Shown: piece by piece, positions 16,240 through 26,033 of the stretch | How positions within the stretch are numbered: the first letter of the stretch is position 1 | Layout: each line of letters starts with the position of its first letter | Assembly (NCBI GenBank): GCA_964597495.1 | Contig: CAZQYC010000010.1 | Location: forward strand, 1 to 63,511 | From: CAZQYC01 sp964597495 | Lineage (GTDB): Bacteria > Pseudomonadota > Gammaproteobacteria > Steroidobacterales > Steroidobacteraceae | Direction of reading: 5' to 3' | Length of the DNA stretch: 63,511 bases | Notes under the pieces: model-generated | What the model saw: only the letters and a program-made list of their open reading frames with translations | Told to the model about the DNA's origin: nothing | Database searches by the model: none | Program-made: the position numbers and the translations under genes

Positions 16240-16872
16240 CTACACAACGGCCCAAACAAGAGCGCCCGCAATCGCAATTCCAATGGCGACTTTCAGCAGC
16301 GGAGCGGAAATCACAGGCGCTGACATTGCGTCCATTCTACGTTTACTGCCCGTGATCATCGGGCCGATCAAGTTATCGCGTTTCACGACTTGATAGAACA
16401 AAACGGCAACGACGTGCAGAGCGATGAACCACAACAAGGTATCGAACACAAGTTCATGCGCCTTGGCGCACAGTCGCCCCGTCTCGAAACTGACCCAGTG
16501 CGATAACGGGCCCGATTCCAAGCCATCGATATCGACCGAGAAAAGACCGAGCGTTACCTGAGCGATCAAGAGACCTAGCAACGCCACGACGCTCAGTGCC
16601 CCAAGCGGGTTATGGCCGACGGAGTTCGTCGGTGCACGGAGATAGCCGGCAATGGCGGCCGGGCCCTTGACGAAATTCGCGAAGCGCGCGGTGTGGCTGC
16701 CGACGATGCCCCAGTAGATACGGAATGCCAAGAGCCCGAGCACCGTGTATCCACTGTAGCGGTGCAAATCCAGATGACCGTACTTCGCGCTGCCCCACGA
16801 AAAGAACACCAACGCGACCAACACCCAGTGAATCAGTCGCGTCGGCCAATCCCAAATGCGGATGCGGTCCAT
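16240..16872 (-). CDS. Cytochrome b561-type membrane haem protein
   Basis: 210-aa integral membrane protein with four to five helices. Conserved parts are IWDWPTRLIHWVLVALVF (His ligand), HRYSGYTVLGLLAFRIYWG (His and Arg), then KAHELVFDTLLWFIALHVVAVLFY (two His) and NLIGPMITG. This is the Ni/Fe-hydrogenase b-type / b561 family, which moves electrons between quinones and periplasmic cytochromes. The start at 16872 (MDRIRIWDWP) matches the family; an upstream extension lies in a CTAG-rich repeat. Placed just downstream of cytochrome c', a common pair. Confidence 0.85.
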   Translation of the reverse strand: MDRIRIWDWPTRLIHWVLVALVFFSWGSAKYGHLDLHRYSGYTVLGLLAFRIYWGIVGSHTARFANFVKGPAAIAGYLRAPTNSVGHNPLGALSVVALLGLLIAQVTLGLFSVDIDGLESGPLSHWVSFETGRLCAKAHELVFDTLLWFIALHVVAVLFYQVVKRDNLIGPMITGSKRRMDAMSAPVISAPLLKVAIGIAIAGALVWAVV

Positions 16873-16875
16873 GAC

Positions 16876-16982
16876 AATTAAGCCGCTAGCTTCTAGCAAC
16901 TAGCTGCCAGCCAGAAAGTAAGACCGCTCAAATTTTCATCTGGTCTTCATTTGGCTAGTGACTAGCAGCTAGTGGCTAGTGG
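16876..16982. repeat. CTAG-rich inverted repeat element between cytochrome genes
   Basis: GCCGCTAGC, TAGCAACTAGCTGCC and CCAGAAAGTAAGACC (from ~16882) face GGTCTTC, TGGCTAGT and GACTAGCAGCTAGTGGC (to ~16982) as imperfect inverted repeats. The CTAG core and the CCAGAAA tail recur at other intergenic sites (24897-24942, 47896-47930, 54415-54496). The element overlaps the stop region of the cytochrome c' gene. Confidence 0.6.
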
Positions 16983-17443
16983 CTCTCCTCCTTCACGCGA
17001 AACTTATCGTGGCAACCCTTGCAGGCGCCGCCGAGATTGCGTACGCCGCCGCCGATGGCCGCTATGTCGCCAGTATTCGCAAGCGCTGCAAATTTGCCGG
17101 CTTCCTCGACCAACTTCTCTTGTGCGGCGGTAAACGTCGCGGCATCGGCCCAGATCTCCGGCTTTGCCGCCGTCTTTACGTTGGCCTCGGGGCCGGTGCC
17201 GGCCGGAAACCAATTCTTCATTGCCTCGGCTGACTTGGCGATCGTCGCCGCAGCCTCTTTAATTTTTGCAGCGTCTTTGTCGCCTTGCAGTTCATCGCGA
17301 ATGCTCTTGAACGCCTTGCCCATTTCCTTGAGGCCGTCCTGTCGCGCTTTGATGGTATCCGCCGGCGCGGCGGCGAGCGCAAACATCGGACCTACGAACG
17401 CTAGCACCGCAATCGCAGCGGCTTTCTTAATTGTTAGCAACAT
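16976..17443 (-). CDS. Cytochrome c' (class II c-type cytochrome)
   Basis: 155-aa periplasmic protein. Signal peptide: KKAAAIAVLAFVGPMFALAA. The mature part is a four-helix bundle with the single haem site CKGCH at 141-145 near the C-terminus, the arrangement of cytochrome c'. Helix A contains ADTIKARQDGLKEMGKAFK. Cytochromes c' bind NO or CO and protect against nitrosative stress. The start at 17443 is chosen because the signal peptide follows directly. It is 160 bp downstream of the DUF4159 gene and upstream of cytochrome b561. Confidence 0.88.
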   Translation of the reverse strand: MLLTIKKAAAIAVLAFVGPMFALAAAPADTIKARQDGLKEMGKAFKSIRDELQGDKDAAKIKEAAATIAKSAEAMKNWFPAGTGPEANVKTAAKPEIWADAATFTAAQEKLVEEAGKFAALANTGDIAAIGGGVRNLGGACKGCHDKFRVKEESH

Positions 17444-17602
17444 CGAAATACCTCGGAAAATGACCCAGAGAAATTGCCGATCACCTGCTGCAACCTTCAG
17501 GTGCAACGCTCAGACATGCAAACGCTCCTTGTAAGACGACCAGTTTTTAGCATTACCGCTGGCCTCGCAGTGCCGCCATTCGAACCCACTCATAATGCCA
17601 GA

Positions 17603-18463
17603 CTAATGCGTCAACGCATACATGACGATGTTGGTCCCCAGCATATACGCCTTGGTAGAAAAAGTTTCGAAGTACCACTCGCCGAAGGCCTCGCGCTCGA
17701 AGCCGTCGCCCAAATCGGTGTTGAACGTCGCGACCACCATCAATCGTCCATCGTCGTCGAACCAACCGCGCATATGCGCCGTCTCGGTCGATCCGACGAT
17801 GGCGTACTTGTGCGCACTAGGGGATTCGGCAGTGCCGCCGCCCCGCATTGCAAAAGGCAGTGCCGGAATCTGCGGCATGGCGTTCATGTCGAACACCGTA
17901 TGAAAGATGGGGTGAGCAGGAGTTATTTCGCGCCACGTCCATTCGGGCAATACCTCGTGCATGCGTTCTTCGAACTGCCGCCACTCGCCATCGCCCCAGA
18001 AATCGTCGACCCACAGCATGCCTCCTTTGAGGAGATAGCTACGCAGACCGTCACGTTCTTGCTTGGAAAGGACCATCCAACCGGGATCGGCGATATACAA
18101 CAACGGCAAATCGCCGAGATCCTGCGCGTCGAAGGTTCGCTTCATCGCGTGCTTGGCGACATGCACGCGCGTCAGCTGCTTAAGACGCGCTCCGAAATTT
18201 TCATCGGCTTCGGGATAGTCGGTTTCCCAGCGCGCCCAGATACGGCCGTCGTACTGATAAAACGCGTCGCCGTACCCGCCTTCGCTGTCGTACGCGCCGC
18301 GCGCAAAGGTGAAATAGGAAAAATCGACGGGCGGCTGGGGCTTGCGCGCATCCGCCGTCCAAGAGCCGTCGAATTCAGCGCCCTGCAGTGCGCTCGCGAG
18401 CATCGCTACCGCGAGCATGCCAACCGATGTCTTCGCATTGACGGTAAAGCGACGCAGCATCAT
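17603..18463 (-). CDS. DUF4159-domain periplasmic protein
   Basis: 286-aa protein with signal peptide (TSVGMLAVAMLASALQGA). The rest fits DUF4159: residues ~45-285 with FTFARGAYDSEGGYG, a Rossmann-like LYIADPGWMVLSKQERDGLRSYLLKGGMLWVDDFWG (glutamine-amidotransferase-like fold), ITPAHPIFHTVFD and the terminal TKAYMLGTNIVMYALTH. Function unknown; the domain is a regular partner of MoxR/DUF58/BatA operons. Its ATG overlaps the stop of the coiled-coil gene (ATGA), so it is the last gene of the eight-gene operon. Confidence 0.82.
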   Translation of the reverse strand: MMLRRFTVNAKTSVGMLAVAMLASALQGAEFDGSWTADARKPQPPVDFSYFTFARGAYDSEGGYGDAFYQYDGRIWARWETDYPEADENFGARLKQLTRVHVAKHAMKRTFDAQDLGDLPLLYIADPGWMVLSKQERDGLRSYLLKGGMLWVDDFWGDGEWRQFEERMHEVLPEWTWREITPAHPIFHTVFDMNAMPQIPALPFAMRGGGTAESPSAHKYAIVGSTETAHMRGWFDDDGRLMVVATFNTDLGDGFEREAFGEWYFETFSTKAYMLGTNIVMYALTH

Positions 18464-21400
18464 TTACCCAACCGTCGATAGTACTCGGCAACTGCTTCTC
18501 CTTCGTTCGCTGCATCCTGCGCCGATGAATCCGACGAGGCGGCACCCTGAGAGAGTGAATTTTGGAACGACGAACTCCGTAACGAACCCTCACCCATCCC
18601 GCCGGAGCGAGCCCCGATCGGCGAGGCAGTTCTCTCAACCGCTGCCAATGCGGCCAACTCCAATCGCTCCATGCCCTTGATCAAATCGAGTTGGGCCGCA
18701 ACCGCGTCGCCGGAGAGCCGACGCATGTCCGGCGCGATTTGCCGCAGCGCCTCCAGATCGGCAGGCGTTACATTGCCGGCCGCAACGCGATCCTCGATTG
18801 CGCTCAGCTGCCGGCGAATCGCGTTGCCCATTCGCCGAGCGGCGCCCTCATCCATGCGTTGACGCTGCCCACCTGCTTCCCGACCCGATTCGTTCGGCAC
18901 GCCTTCGCCACTCGGAGTTTCTTCGTAACGACTTTCGCCGGGAGCGATTTGGCTCGCCGCAGTTCGCTTCGCATCCTCCAGAGCGCGACGCAGCTGCGCG
19001 ACTTCCGCCAACAAATCTTCTGGCTCGACGGACCGTGCCTTTCGCTCCGCCTCTTGCCCGGCTGCCCGGGCTGCACTGCGTAGATCGCTCGCGGCGTTCT
19101 GCAACGCCTCGGTGACCAACCCATCGCTCAGCGAACTTTGATCGGCTCGACCGCGCTCGAGATCGACGATCGTTTGCGAGAGGCGCGAGGATGCGTTCGC
19201 GCTCGACCATTCATTCGCGATTTCGCCCAAGCGCTGAGCAGTTTTCGGAGCGGAGCGGCGTTGCGATTGAACCGCATTGCGCAAGCGATCTTCCCACTGC
19301 CGCAACTCGCCGAGCATCTCACTTCTCCGATTCGCTAATTTTTTGGCCTGTGCCTGCGTCAAGCCGTCACGACGCATGCGCAACGGATTTTCCGAAAGTT
19401 CGGTTGCATTCGCCAACGCTGCGCGCAAATCGACTTGGTTGTTGCGCTGCGCCTCCGCAATTTTTGTCGCTTGGTCTGCAAGCTGCTCCACCGTGCCGTG
19501 TGACGATGCATTGGTGGACGATGAACGAGCGTCGCCACGTTGCATCCGCTCCGCGGCTTGCTGCAACGCTTGGCTTGCCATTGCAGGTGCCTTTCGATCG
19601 GCCGTAGTTTCCGCATTCTGCATTGCCCGCACTGCGTTCTCGACGTTTCGAAGCGCCGCTTGCAACTGCTCGGTTCCGCCCGATCGACCTGCCGGCTGAC
19701 TAGCTCCCTGACTTGCCCCCTGACTGGCCCGCTGGCTGGCCAACTCCTGCAAGCGGCGCCGCAACTCCTCCGCCTCGCGACGCAGTTGCTCCTGCTTCCA
19801 ACGCTCTGCTTGGGTTTGTTGGGACTGTGGTTCGCGGCGCTGCTCCGCAAGCTGCTCCTGGCGTCGCGCCAACTCCTTCAATTTCTCGATCGCCGCATCG
19901 GTCGCTTGCGTTTCGTCCTGTTGCGAAAGCGCATTTTCCGTCTCGTACTTATTCTTGCTGAGGTCCATTTCGAGTTCGTAAAGTTCGGAGATATCGTTCC
20001 CCGCCCGCGCTGCGCGGCTGCCTTGGCCGCCCTGCGAACGCGCGACTTGGATGTCGCGAAAACTCGCTTCCGCCCGCTGCAACATCTGCAAAGCAGTCTG
20101 CTCGCTGGGAATCGCTTTCGGCAATTCAACCGCTTTCAAGGCAGTTGCCGCCGGTTCCATTGCTTGGACGGCCCGCTCCAAACTCTCGATAAAATTCTTT
20201 ACGCGAGCATCGCTCTCGACGCCGACACGCGCGCGCGTGCGCTCGATCAACGTGGCGGTCTGTTCGGCTAATTTACTCTGTAAATTCGACAGTAGTTGGG
20301 CACTTTCCTTGAGCTGTTCGGACGTCCGCCGTCTTTGCTCACTCGCACGATCGAGATTCCACGTCGCCATAAGCAAATCTCGCTGCCGCTCGGCAATCTG
20401 TTGCTGCTCGCTACCGTCCTCGCCGTTCCCGCGACCGCCAGCAGCCTGCCCCTCCGTGAAGCGGCGTTCGAACGGCTGCACTTCCACCATGAATAAGTCG
20501 GTCTGGGCCGTCTGCTTGCCATCGCCGCTGACGGCATAGTAGGTAATCAAATCGCCCGGCACCAACGGCTGGCTGCCGCCGAGCTCTTCCAGCTGCAACA
20601 GCGTTTTCGCCTGCGCTTGCGTGGACCTTGCCTGCAACTTCATCCGTTTCCAGTCGCCGCCGTTCACCGCATAACGCAGCTCCATGTCCTGTAGATGGAA
20701 ATCATCCTGCGCCTTCACGATCACCGGCACTTCCTCGATACTGCTAGCGCGTGCGTCCCGGCCCGGTTTTACGATTTCGACGGTCGGCGCCCGATCGTCG
20801 ACGATCGAAATCTCATACTCGTCGGTGAGCGCCACCCTCTCGCCCGCCACTCGCGAAGCGATGTGATAGCGCGCCGGCTTGGAAACGAGTATCGCGCCGT
20901 CGACTTCGGTCGCGTTCGCCTGCATCGTTACGCTGTCTCGGTCGACTACGATCGCGGGGTCTTCGAGGGGCGCGCTAGCTATCAACGACACTTGCACCTG
21001 CGTGTCGGCCACCGCACGGATGTCGCGCACTTCGGTCTCGGTATGCGGCCGCAAATGCGCCCACTCGGGATAGGTGTAGACAAGCCGCATGCGTTCGATG
21101 CGTGGAACGTCGACGACTTCGATCCTGTGTTCCGCGCTTCGCACTCCGTCGGCGCGAACGTAGTAATTGAGCGGAGCCCGCAGCGCATACAACGTGAAAG
21201 CATAGTGCCCCGCCTCCACGTGTTGCATCGACGCTCGCTCCCACCAGCCGGTCTTCGAACTCGTCTCGGCGTCTGTGTCCGAATAGTGGACATAGAGCTC
21301 CACGTTCTCGGGATTGAATCCGCTCACGTCCGCCTGCACGTTCAAATCCGAATTGCGGCGCACGATCTTGTTGCCCGGCTTCAGAGTCACTTGACGCACG

Positions 21401-21966
21401 GGCATCGCGTCGCGCGGTATATTCACTCCAAGCAATACGTAACGCGTTCCATACCCCCACTCGGACTCCGCCATCGTCAGCATCGCGAGGAGCGCGAGCG
21501 ATGCAACGGCGACAATGGTGCCTGCAACCCATAGACCGCGCGAGGAAACAACGGTTTCGACCGGCGATTTCCGCGCCACTTCGAGCGCGTCTTCCGCTAG
21601 CAGACCCATAAGCGGCGAGGGCGGCGAGATTCGTTCTCGCCTCTGCTCGTCGAGATACGTCCGAATGCGCCCCCGCTGTTCCGGCAATCGTTCCTCAAAT
21701 TGCGAGGCGCCGGCGTCGCGCCGCAAACGGGTAAGCGGCCACCAAAGCAGCGCGACGATCAACGCAGCAACGACGACGGATAGAGCAGCCCGACTGACGA
21801 TGACGCCGCCAACCGGAAAGCCGCGCAGATTCAGCGCATAAACGGCGGCGGAAAGGCCGACCAGAATCGCAAGCGCGATCATGGCGCCGGCACGGGCAAC
21901 AATAGCGAGCCGCAAGCGGCCGCGCAGCGCGCTCAAATACTCGTCGAGTCGTTCACGTGGATTCAT
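18460..21966 (-). CDS. Large membrane-anchored coiled-coil protein, DUF4175-like
   Basis: 1168-aa protein. Two to three membrane helices lie in residues ~20-80 and one at ~145-165. Residues ~170-500 are beta-rich Ig-like repeats, including DDRAPTVEIVKPGRDARA and DDFHLQDMELRYAV. From ~540 to the end it is Gln/Glu/Arg/Ala-rich coiled coil (for example QEQLAEQRREPQSQQTQAER), with a low-complexity GASQGASQ stretch. DUF4175 proteins share this plan and neighbourhood. It probably spans the envelope as a scaffold for the MoxR-vWA system; this is inferred. The start at 21966 overlaps the BatA-like gene end by 14 bases. Confidence 0.65.
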   Translation of the reverse strand: MNPRERLDEYLSALRGRLRLAIVARAGAMIALAILVGLSAAVYALNLRGFPVGGVIVSRAALSVVVAALIVALLWWPLTRLRRDAGASQFEERLPEQRGRIRTYLDEQRRERISPPSPLMGLLAEDALEVARKSPVETVVSSRGLWVAGTIVAVASLALLAMLTMAESEWGYGTRYVLLGVNIPRDAMPVRQVTLKPGNKIVRRNSDLNVQADVSGFNPENVELYVHYSDTDAETSSKTGWWERASMQHVEAGHYAFTLYALRAPLNYYVRADGVRSAEHRIEVVDVPRIERMRLVYTYPEWAHLRPHTETEVRDIRAVADTQVQVSLIASAPLEDPAIVVDRDSVTMQANATEVDGAILVSKPARYHIASRVAGERVALTDEYEISIVDDRAPTVEIVKPGRDARASSIEEVPVIVKAQDDFHLQDMELRYAVNGGDWKRMKLQARSTQAQAKTLLQLEELGGSQPLVPGDLITYYAVSGDGKQTAQTDLFMVEVQPFERRFTEGQAAGGRGNGEDGSEQQQIAERQRDLLMATWNLDRASEQRRRTSEQLKESAQLLSNLQSKLAEQTATLIERTRARVGVESDARVKNFIESLERAVQAMEPAATALKAVELPKAIPSEQTALQMLQRAEASFRDIQVARSQGGQGSRAARAGNDISELYELEMDLSKNKYETENALSQQDETQATDAAIEKLKELARRQEQLAEQRREPQSQQTQAERWKQEQLRREAEELRRRLQELASQRASQGASQGASQPAGRSGGTEQLQAALRNVENAVRAMQNAETTADRKAPAMASQALQQAAERMQRGDARSSSTNASSHGTVEQLADQATKIAEAQRNNQVDLRAALANATELSENPLRMRRDGLTQAQAKKLANRRSEMLGELRQWEDRLRNAVQSQRRSAPKTAQRLGEIANEWSSANASSRLSQTIVDLERGRADQSSLSDGLVTEALQNAASDLRSAARAAGQEAERKARSVEPEDLLAEVAQLRRALEDAKRTAASQIAPGESRYEETPSGEGVPNESGREAGGQRQRMDEGAARRMGNAIRRQLSAIEDRVAAGNVTPADLEALRQIAPDMRRLSGDAVAAQLDLIKGMERLELAALAAVERTASPIGARSGGMGEGSLRSSSFQNSLSQGAASSDSSAQDAANEGEAVAEYYRRLGK

Positions 21967-23977
21967 CGTCCCCCCGTGTTCGCACCGTGTTTGCACCGTC
22001 GCGCCGGATTGTCAGCCGATAGTTCGCCAAGAGCAACTCAGTGAGCAGCAAAGCGGCCGCCGCGACCAGCAGATTCCATCCGATCGAGCGCGCCGGCTCC
22101 GTGTCCGGTCCGGCAGCGCGTTCCGCAGAAGTCTGCTGCGACGTCGATACCAGCGACTGCCAGCGTTCGACAGTGGCCGCATTCATCCGCGTAAAATCGG
22201 TCTCGCGACGATCGATATTGACCGCAACCCAGCGCCTATTGGCGTCACCGCGCACTTCATAGAAACCCGCTCGCTCCGGAACGAAGCGGTTGGCGTTGAC
22301 GAGATCGCCCATGGCAAGCACGCGTTCCCCGCTGGGACTGAAGATCTGCCCTCCCGCGCCGCTCGCGATCCCAGTGACGATCTGCGAACCGATAACATGA
22401 CTCGATGCCATCGCATCGTGTCCGGTTAGATAACGTGCCGTCTCCGCAATGAAACGCACGAACAAGGGATGGATGCCGAGATCGTTCCAGTCGCGATTGA
22501 GCGGCGCCGTCAACAGTAAAGTTCGGCCGGCGCGCTTCGCATCGGCCGGGCGCTCGATCAGGAGCGGCGATTCGTCTTGTAAGGTGAGGAGCGTGCGGTC
22601 CGCTTCGGCAGCTATCACCCTTGTATGGCGCAAAAAACGCACTGCACGCCAACCGCCGGCATCGCGCAGCACAGGATGGCTGTCGTCCACTTGAGCAATG
22701 CGCTGTTCCGCGTCGGTCGTTCCGCGAATCGGCATGCCGGTGATCGGTTCGTTCTTCATGCGCGCCGCTTGCGGACCTAACGTGATGAAGGCCGCTCCGC
22801 CAGCGCCGATATAACGGGCAATTTTATCGGCATCGGCCGGAGCGATGAGGCCACTGTCGGCAACCACTACCGCCGAATACTCGTTGAGCGCCAACTTGCC
22901 GAGCGATGCAGGCGTCGCATGCACCACCGTCAGCGCTACGCTGCCTTGCGATTCGATCGCCGCCGCGAGATAGGAAGCTTCGTCGCTCTTCGGATCGGGA
23001 GTTACCAAGAGCACGCTGGGCTCCGTATGCTCGATCACGGCATAGTAGGTGTCGTCCTTTGGAAACGAATCGCCGGGAACGAGGCCAAGCCGCAATCGAT
23101 GCGCACCGCTTTTCATCGGCAGCGGAGAAAAAATGACGGCGGACGCGACCGGCTTACGAGCGATTTCCTTTTCGTCCAGGAACAAGACCACTTCGCGCCT
23201 TTTATCCGCGGTAGGTTGCTTCGCTTCGCCTAGATGAAGATTGACGGTTAGGCTGCGCTCGCGTGCGCCCCGTACGTCGACGCCGACGATTCCCAAGTTA
23301 GCGTCGGCTTCGTCGGCACCCACGTCGTAGAGCTCGACTCGCGTATTCGGCGGCGCTTGCATGTCGGCAAAACGCAGCGGCGCAGCCGACTGCTGCATAT
23401 CGGTTATCAAATGCAGGCGAGCAGATGCGCCGGCGGCGGACAGCCATGTCTGGCTGCTGGTCATCAGCAGTCCATAGTCCAATCGATCTGCATTCGGCCG
23501 CAAGGTAGCGAGCGCGCCGTACAGCGACTCGCGTTGATTTACAAACACCGGTCCCGCAATCAGCTCCACCTTGCGTCCGCTGGCCCATACGAGTAGCGCG
23601 CGATCGTTACTTTTCAACGCATCGAGTAACGTTCGCGCCCGCTCCTGGGCACGCGCCCAGCGCTCTCCGTACTGCATCGAGAGCGATCCGTCGAGCACGA
23701 TCGCGTGCAATTGCGCCGGCTGGTTCAATACGAGCGCACCGGGCTTCAATAAAGGTCCGGCGAACGCGAACACCAACACAACGATGAACGCAATGCGCAG
23801 CGCAAGCAGAACGAAATAGCGCAGCGACCGCCGCGACGTGTCGCGCACGTCGCTGGCTTCGAACAACATGATCGACGCGAACGGTAGCTTGATGCGCTCT
23901 TCGCGCGCGATACGATGGAGCCAAATCGGCAAGCCGACGGCAAGAAGACCGGCAAGAAAGAACGGAGCAAGGAGCAT
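21953..23977 (-). CDS. BatA-like membrane protein with vWA domain
   Basis: 674-aa protein beginning with the BatA/DUF1550 N-terminal block (LLAPFFLAGLLAVGLPIWLH, then RRSLRYFVLLALRIAFIVVLVFAFAGPLL), two membrane helices. A vWA-like domain follows (HAIVLDGSLSMQYGERWARA, residues ~85-250) with a DxSxS-type metal site changed to DGSLS. The middle contains a glutamine-amidotransferase-like fold (VVVADSGLIAPADADKIARYI). A last helix lies at ~636-655. It is a usual partner of MoxR and DUF58 in envelope systems. It overlaps the DUF58 gene by one base. Confidence 0.8.
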   Translation of the reverse strand: MLLAPFFLAGLLAVGLPIWLHRIAREERIKLPFASIMLFEASDVRDTSRRSLRYFVLLALRIAFIVVLVFAFAGPLLKPGALVLNQPAQLHAIVLDGSLSMQYGERWARAQERARTLLDALKSNDRALLVWASGRKVELIAGPVFVNQRESLYGALATLRPNADRLDYGLLMTSSQTWLSAAGASARLHLITDMQQSAAPLRFADMQAPPNTRVELYDVGADEADANLGIVGVDVRGARERSLTVNLHLGEAKQPTADKRREVVLFLDEKEIARKPVASAVIFSPLPMKSGAHRLRLGLVPGDSFPKDDTYYAVIEHTEPSVLLVTPDPKSDEASYLAAAIESQGSVALTVVHATPASLGKLALNEYSAVVVADSGLIAPADADKIARYIGAGGAAFITLGPQAARMKNEPITGMPIRGTTDAEQRIAQVDDSHPVLRDAGGWRAVRFLRHTRVIAAEADRTLLTLQDESPLLIERPADAKRAGRTLLLTAPLNRDWNDLGIHPLFVRFIAETARYLTGHDAMASSHVIGSQIVTGIASGAGGQIFSPSGERVLAMGDLVNANRFVPERAGFYEVRGDANRRWVAVNIDRRETDFTRMNAATVERWQSLVSTSQQTSAERAAGPDTEPARSIGWNLLVAAAALLLTELLLANYRLTIRRDGANTVRTRGDDEST

Positions 23978-24897
23978 CAGTTGCGCCGCTCGCGGAACTT
24001 AAGATAACGATGTAACGCCCGATCCAGCGGTTGGTCAGTGGTAAGCCACAAATGATGTGCGCCCAGATTGATAGCGGCGCTGTGCAGCGCTTCCAGATGT
24101 GACCCAAGTTTTTCAGCATAACGGTCGCGGAGATATTGAGCCGACACCTGAACGGTCGAGTTCGTTTCCATATCTTGAACGATCAGCGACTCGCGGCCTT
24201 TGCCCTCGCCAACCGTGGTCAGCGAGCGCGGATTTTCTTCGTCGGGATCCAGCAGTTGGAAAATCACGATGTCATGCCCGCGATACGCCAGCGGCTGTAC
24301 GGCCTTCGTCAGCGCCGCCGGATCGCAGTAAAGATCGGTGATCACAGCCACCAGCCCGCGCCGCGTCATGTGCTCGCGGAAGTTCGCGAAACACTCGAGG
24401 AATCGCGTCCCACCGCTGGCCTGCACCGAATCGAGGGCATGCAAGAGTCCGGCGAGTCCGCCGGCCCGGCTGGTCGGCGGCCGATACTGACGCACCTGTT
24501 CGTCGAATACGATGAGACCGGCCGGATCGTGCTGCCGCATCGCGAGGTAACCAAGTGCCGCTGCCAGGAATTTTCCGTACTGCAGTTTGCTCACCGAATG
24601 CGAGCGGTAGCCCATCGACGCGCTCGCGTCGAGCACGATCATGAGACGCGTGTTCGTTTCACCCTCGTAGCGCCGAACGTAAGCGCGATCGGTGCGGGCA
24701 TAGACGTTCCAATCGACGAAGCGCGGATCGTCGCCTTCGACGTAAGCCCGGTATTCCTTGAACTCCTGGCTAAAGCCAAAGCGCGGGGAGCGATGCAATC
24801 CCACCAGGAATCCTTCCACCGCAACGCGGGCGACCAGCTCCAGATTCGCGAGGCTCGCGAGGGTGGAGGGTGGGAGGAGAGGGGTGGGGAAGGACAT
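23977..24897 (-). CDS. DUF58 domain protein (vWA-like)
   Basis: 306-aa cytosolic protein. It has the DUF58 signature EYRAYVEGDDPRFVDWNVYAR, then a MIDAS-like LDASASMGY in a vWA-like domain (LMIVLDASASMGYRSHSVSK). DUF58 proteins work with MoxR AAA+ ATPases. The MoxR gene ends 76 bases upstream; a CTAG-rich repeat lies in that gap. Start ATG at 24897. Confidence 0.85.
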   Translation of the reverse strand: MSFPTPLLPPSTLASLANLELVARVAVEGFLVGLHRSPRFGFSQEFKEYRAYVEGDDPRFVDWNVYARTDRAYVRRYEGETNTRLMIVLDASASMGYRSHSVSKLQYGKFLAAALGYLAMRQHDPAGLIVFDEQVRQYRPPTSRAGGLAGLLHALDSVQASGGTRFLECFANFREHMTRRGLVAVITDLYCDPAALTKAVQPLAYRGHDIVIFQLLDPDEENPRSLTTVGEGKGRESLIVQDMETNSTVQVSAQYLRDRYAEKLGSHLEALHSAAINLGAHHLWLTTDQPLDRALHRYLKFRERRN

Positions 24898-24942
24898 AAG
24901 AGAGCTACTAGCTACTAGCAGCTAGCTACTAGCCAGAAAAGA
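24897..24942. repeat. CTAG-rich repeat inside the MoxR operon
   Basis: Repeated CTACTAG units at 24904-24935 followed by GCCAGAAAAGACGCC. It is related to the CTAG elements at 16876, 47896 and 54415. It sits between moxR and the DUF58 gene, both reading leftward, and may modulate their relative expression. Confidence 0.55.
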
Positions 24943-24973
24943 CGCCTTAATACCCTACTGATTCTTAAACTCA

Positions 24974-25990
24974 TCACTCGCCCCTCCTCACCACGTCCTG
25001 CAGCACTTGATCCACACTCACGCCGTCCGACTCCGCTTGGTAGTTCGTCAAGACGCGATGCCGCAGCACGGGAAAGGCAAGCCGGTGAAGGTCGTCGTTG
25101 GTCACGTGATAGCGGTTGTCCATGAGCGCCCGTGCTTTGGCAGCCAAGCAAAGGAATTGAGTGGCGCGCACGCTGGCGCCATAGCGCACGTACTTTCGTA
25201 CTGCCTCCGGTGCACCCGCTTCGTTGGGTCGCGTGGAGCGCACGAGATCGACGGCGCGTTTGCGCACGGCTTCGGCAATGGGCACCTGTCGCGTGAGTCG
25301 CTGAAACTGCAAGATTTCCTCCGCGTTCGTGCAGGCGGTCGCCTCCGGCAACGACACGCTCGACGTGTTGCGGTCGACTACTGCCAACTCGTCGCTTGCG
25401 CTTAAGTAGTCAAGCAGGACATTGAACAAGAACCGGTCGAGCTGCGCTTCAGGGAGAGGATAAGTGCCTTCGAGTTCGATGGGATTTTGCGTCGCCAGCA
25501 CGAAGAAAGGCGGCGACAGCACGTGCGTCGTACCGCGAACGGAAACGGTGCGTTCCTGCATGGCCTCGAGGAGCGCCGCTTGCGTTTTCGGCGGTGTGCG
25601 ATTGATTTCATCGGCCAGCAAGACGTTCGCGAAGATAGGGCCCGGCACGAAAGTCCACTTGCGGTGTCCGGTGGTGATGTCCTCTTCAATAATGTCGGTG
25701 CCGGTCACGTCGGTGGGCATCAAGTCCGGCGTAAATTGAATCCGCTTGAAGGTCAGCCCTAGCGCTTGCGCCATCGTCCGCACCAGTAATGTCTTCGCCG
25801 TGCCCGGCATGCCGGTAATCAAGCAATGCCCGCCGACCAAGAGCGTCACGAGCAAATGATCGACAACCTCATCCTGCCCGACGATGACTTTGCGTACCTG
25901 TTCGCGAATCGCGCGTAGGCGATCGTGAAATCGTTCCACAGTCTCGCGCGTCTCGGCACTCGTTGTCGTTGCGTCTCTTGATTCGGTCAT
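24974..25990 (-). CDS. moxR: MoxR-family AAA+ ATPase
   Basis: 338-aa ATPase. Walker A is GMPGTAKT (60-67), Walker B LLADEIN (124-130), sensor-1 ATQNP near 180, and the conserved start VIVGQDEVVDHLLVTLLVGGH. The C-terminal lid has RFGASVRA-like YGASVRATQFL. MoxR ATPases act as chaperones that insert cofactors or assemble vWA-protein complexes. It lies between the TPR/metallopeptidase gene (43 bases upstream) and the DUF58 gene. Start by ATG at 25990 fits the family. Confidence 0.92.
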   Translation of the reverse strand: MTESRDATTTSAETRETVERFHDRLRAIREQVRKVIVGQDEVVDHLLVTLLVGGHCLITGMPGTAKTLLVRTMAQALGLTFKRIQFTPDLMPTDVTGTDIIEEDITTGHRKWTFVPGPIFANVLLADEINRTPPKTQAALLEAMQERTVSVRGTTHVLSPPFFVLATQNPIELEGTYPLPEAQLDRFLFNVLLDYLSASDELAVVDRNTSSVSLPEATACTNAEEILQFQRLTRQVPIAEAVRKRAVDLVRSTRPNEAGAPEAVRKYVRYGASVRATQFLCLAAKARALMDNRYHVTNDDLHRLAFPVLRHRVLTNYQAESDGVSVDQVLQDVVRRGE

Positions 25991-26033
25991 CCAGCTTTAC
26001 TCCAGTAACTCGAACGAAAACTACTGCGACCGC

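Noticed and set aside
17474..18481. 335-codon plus-strand frame over the DUF4159 gene
   Set aside because: Shadow frame; composition and lack of start signals argue against a gene, and the DUF4159 protein has recognisable domains.
24136..24918. 260-codon plus-strand frame over the DUF58 gene
   Set aside because: Antisense shadow of DUF58; no domain.
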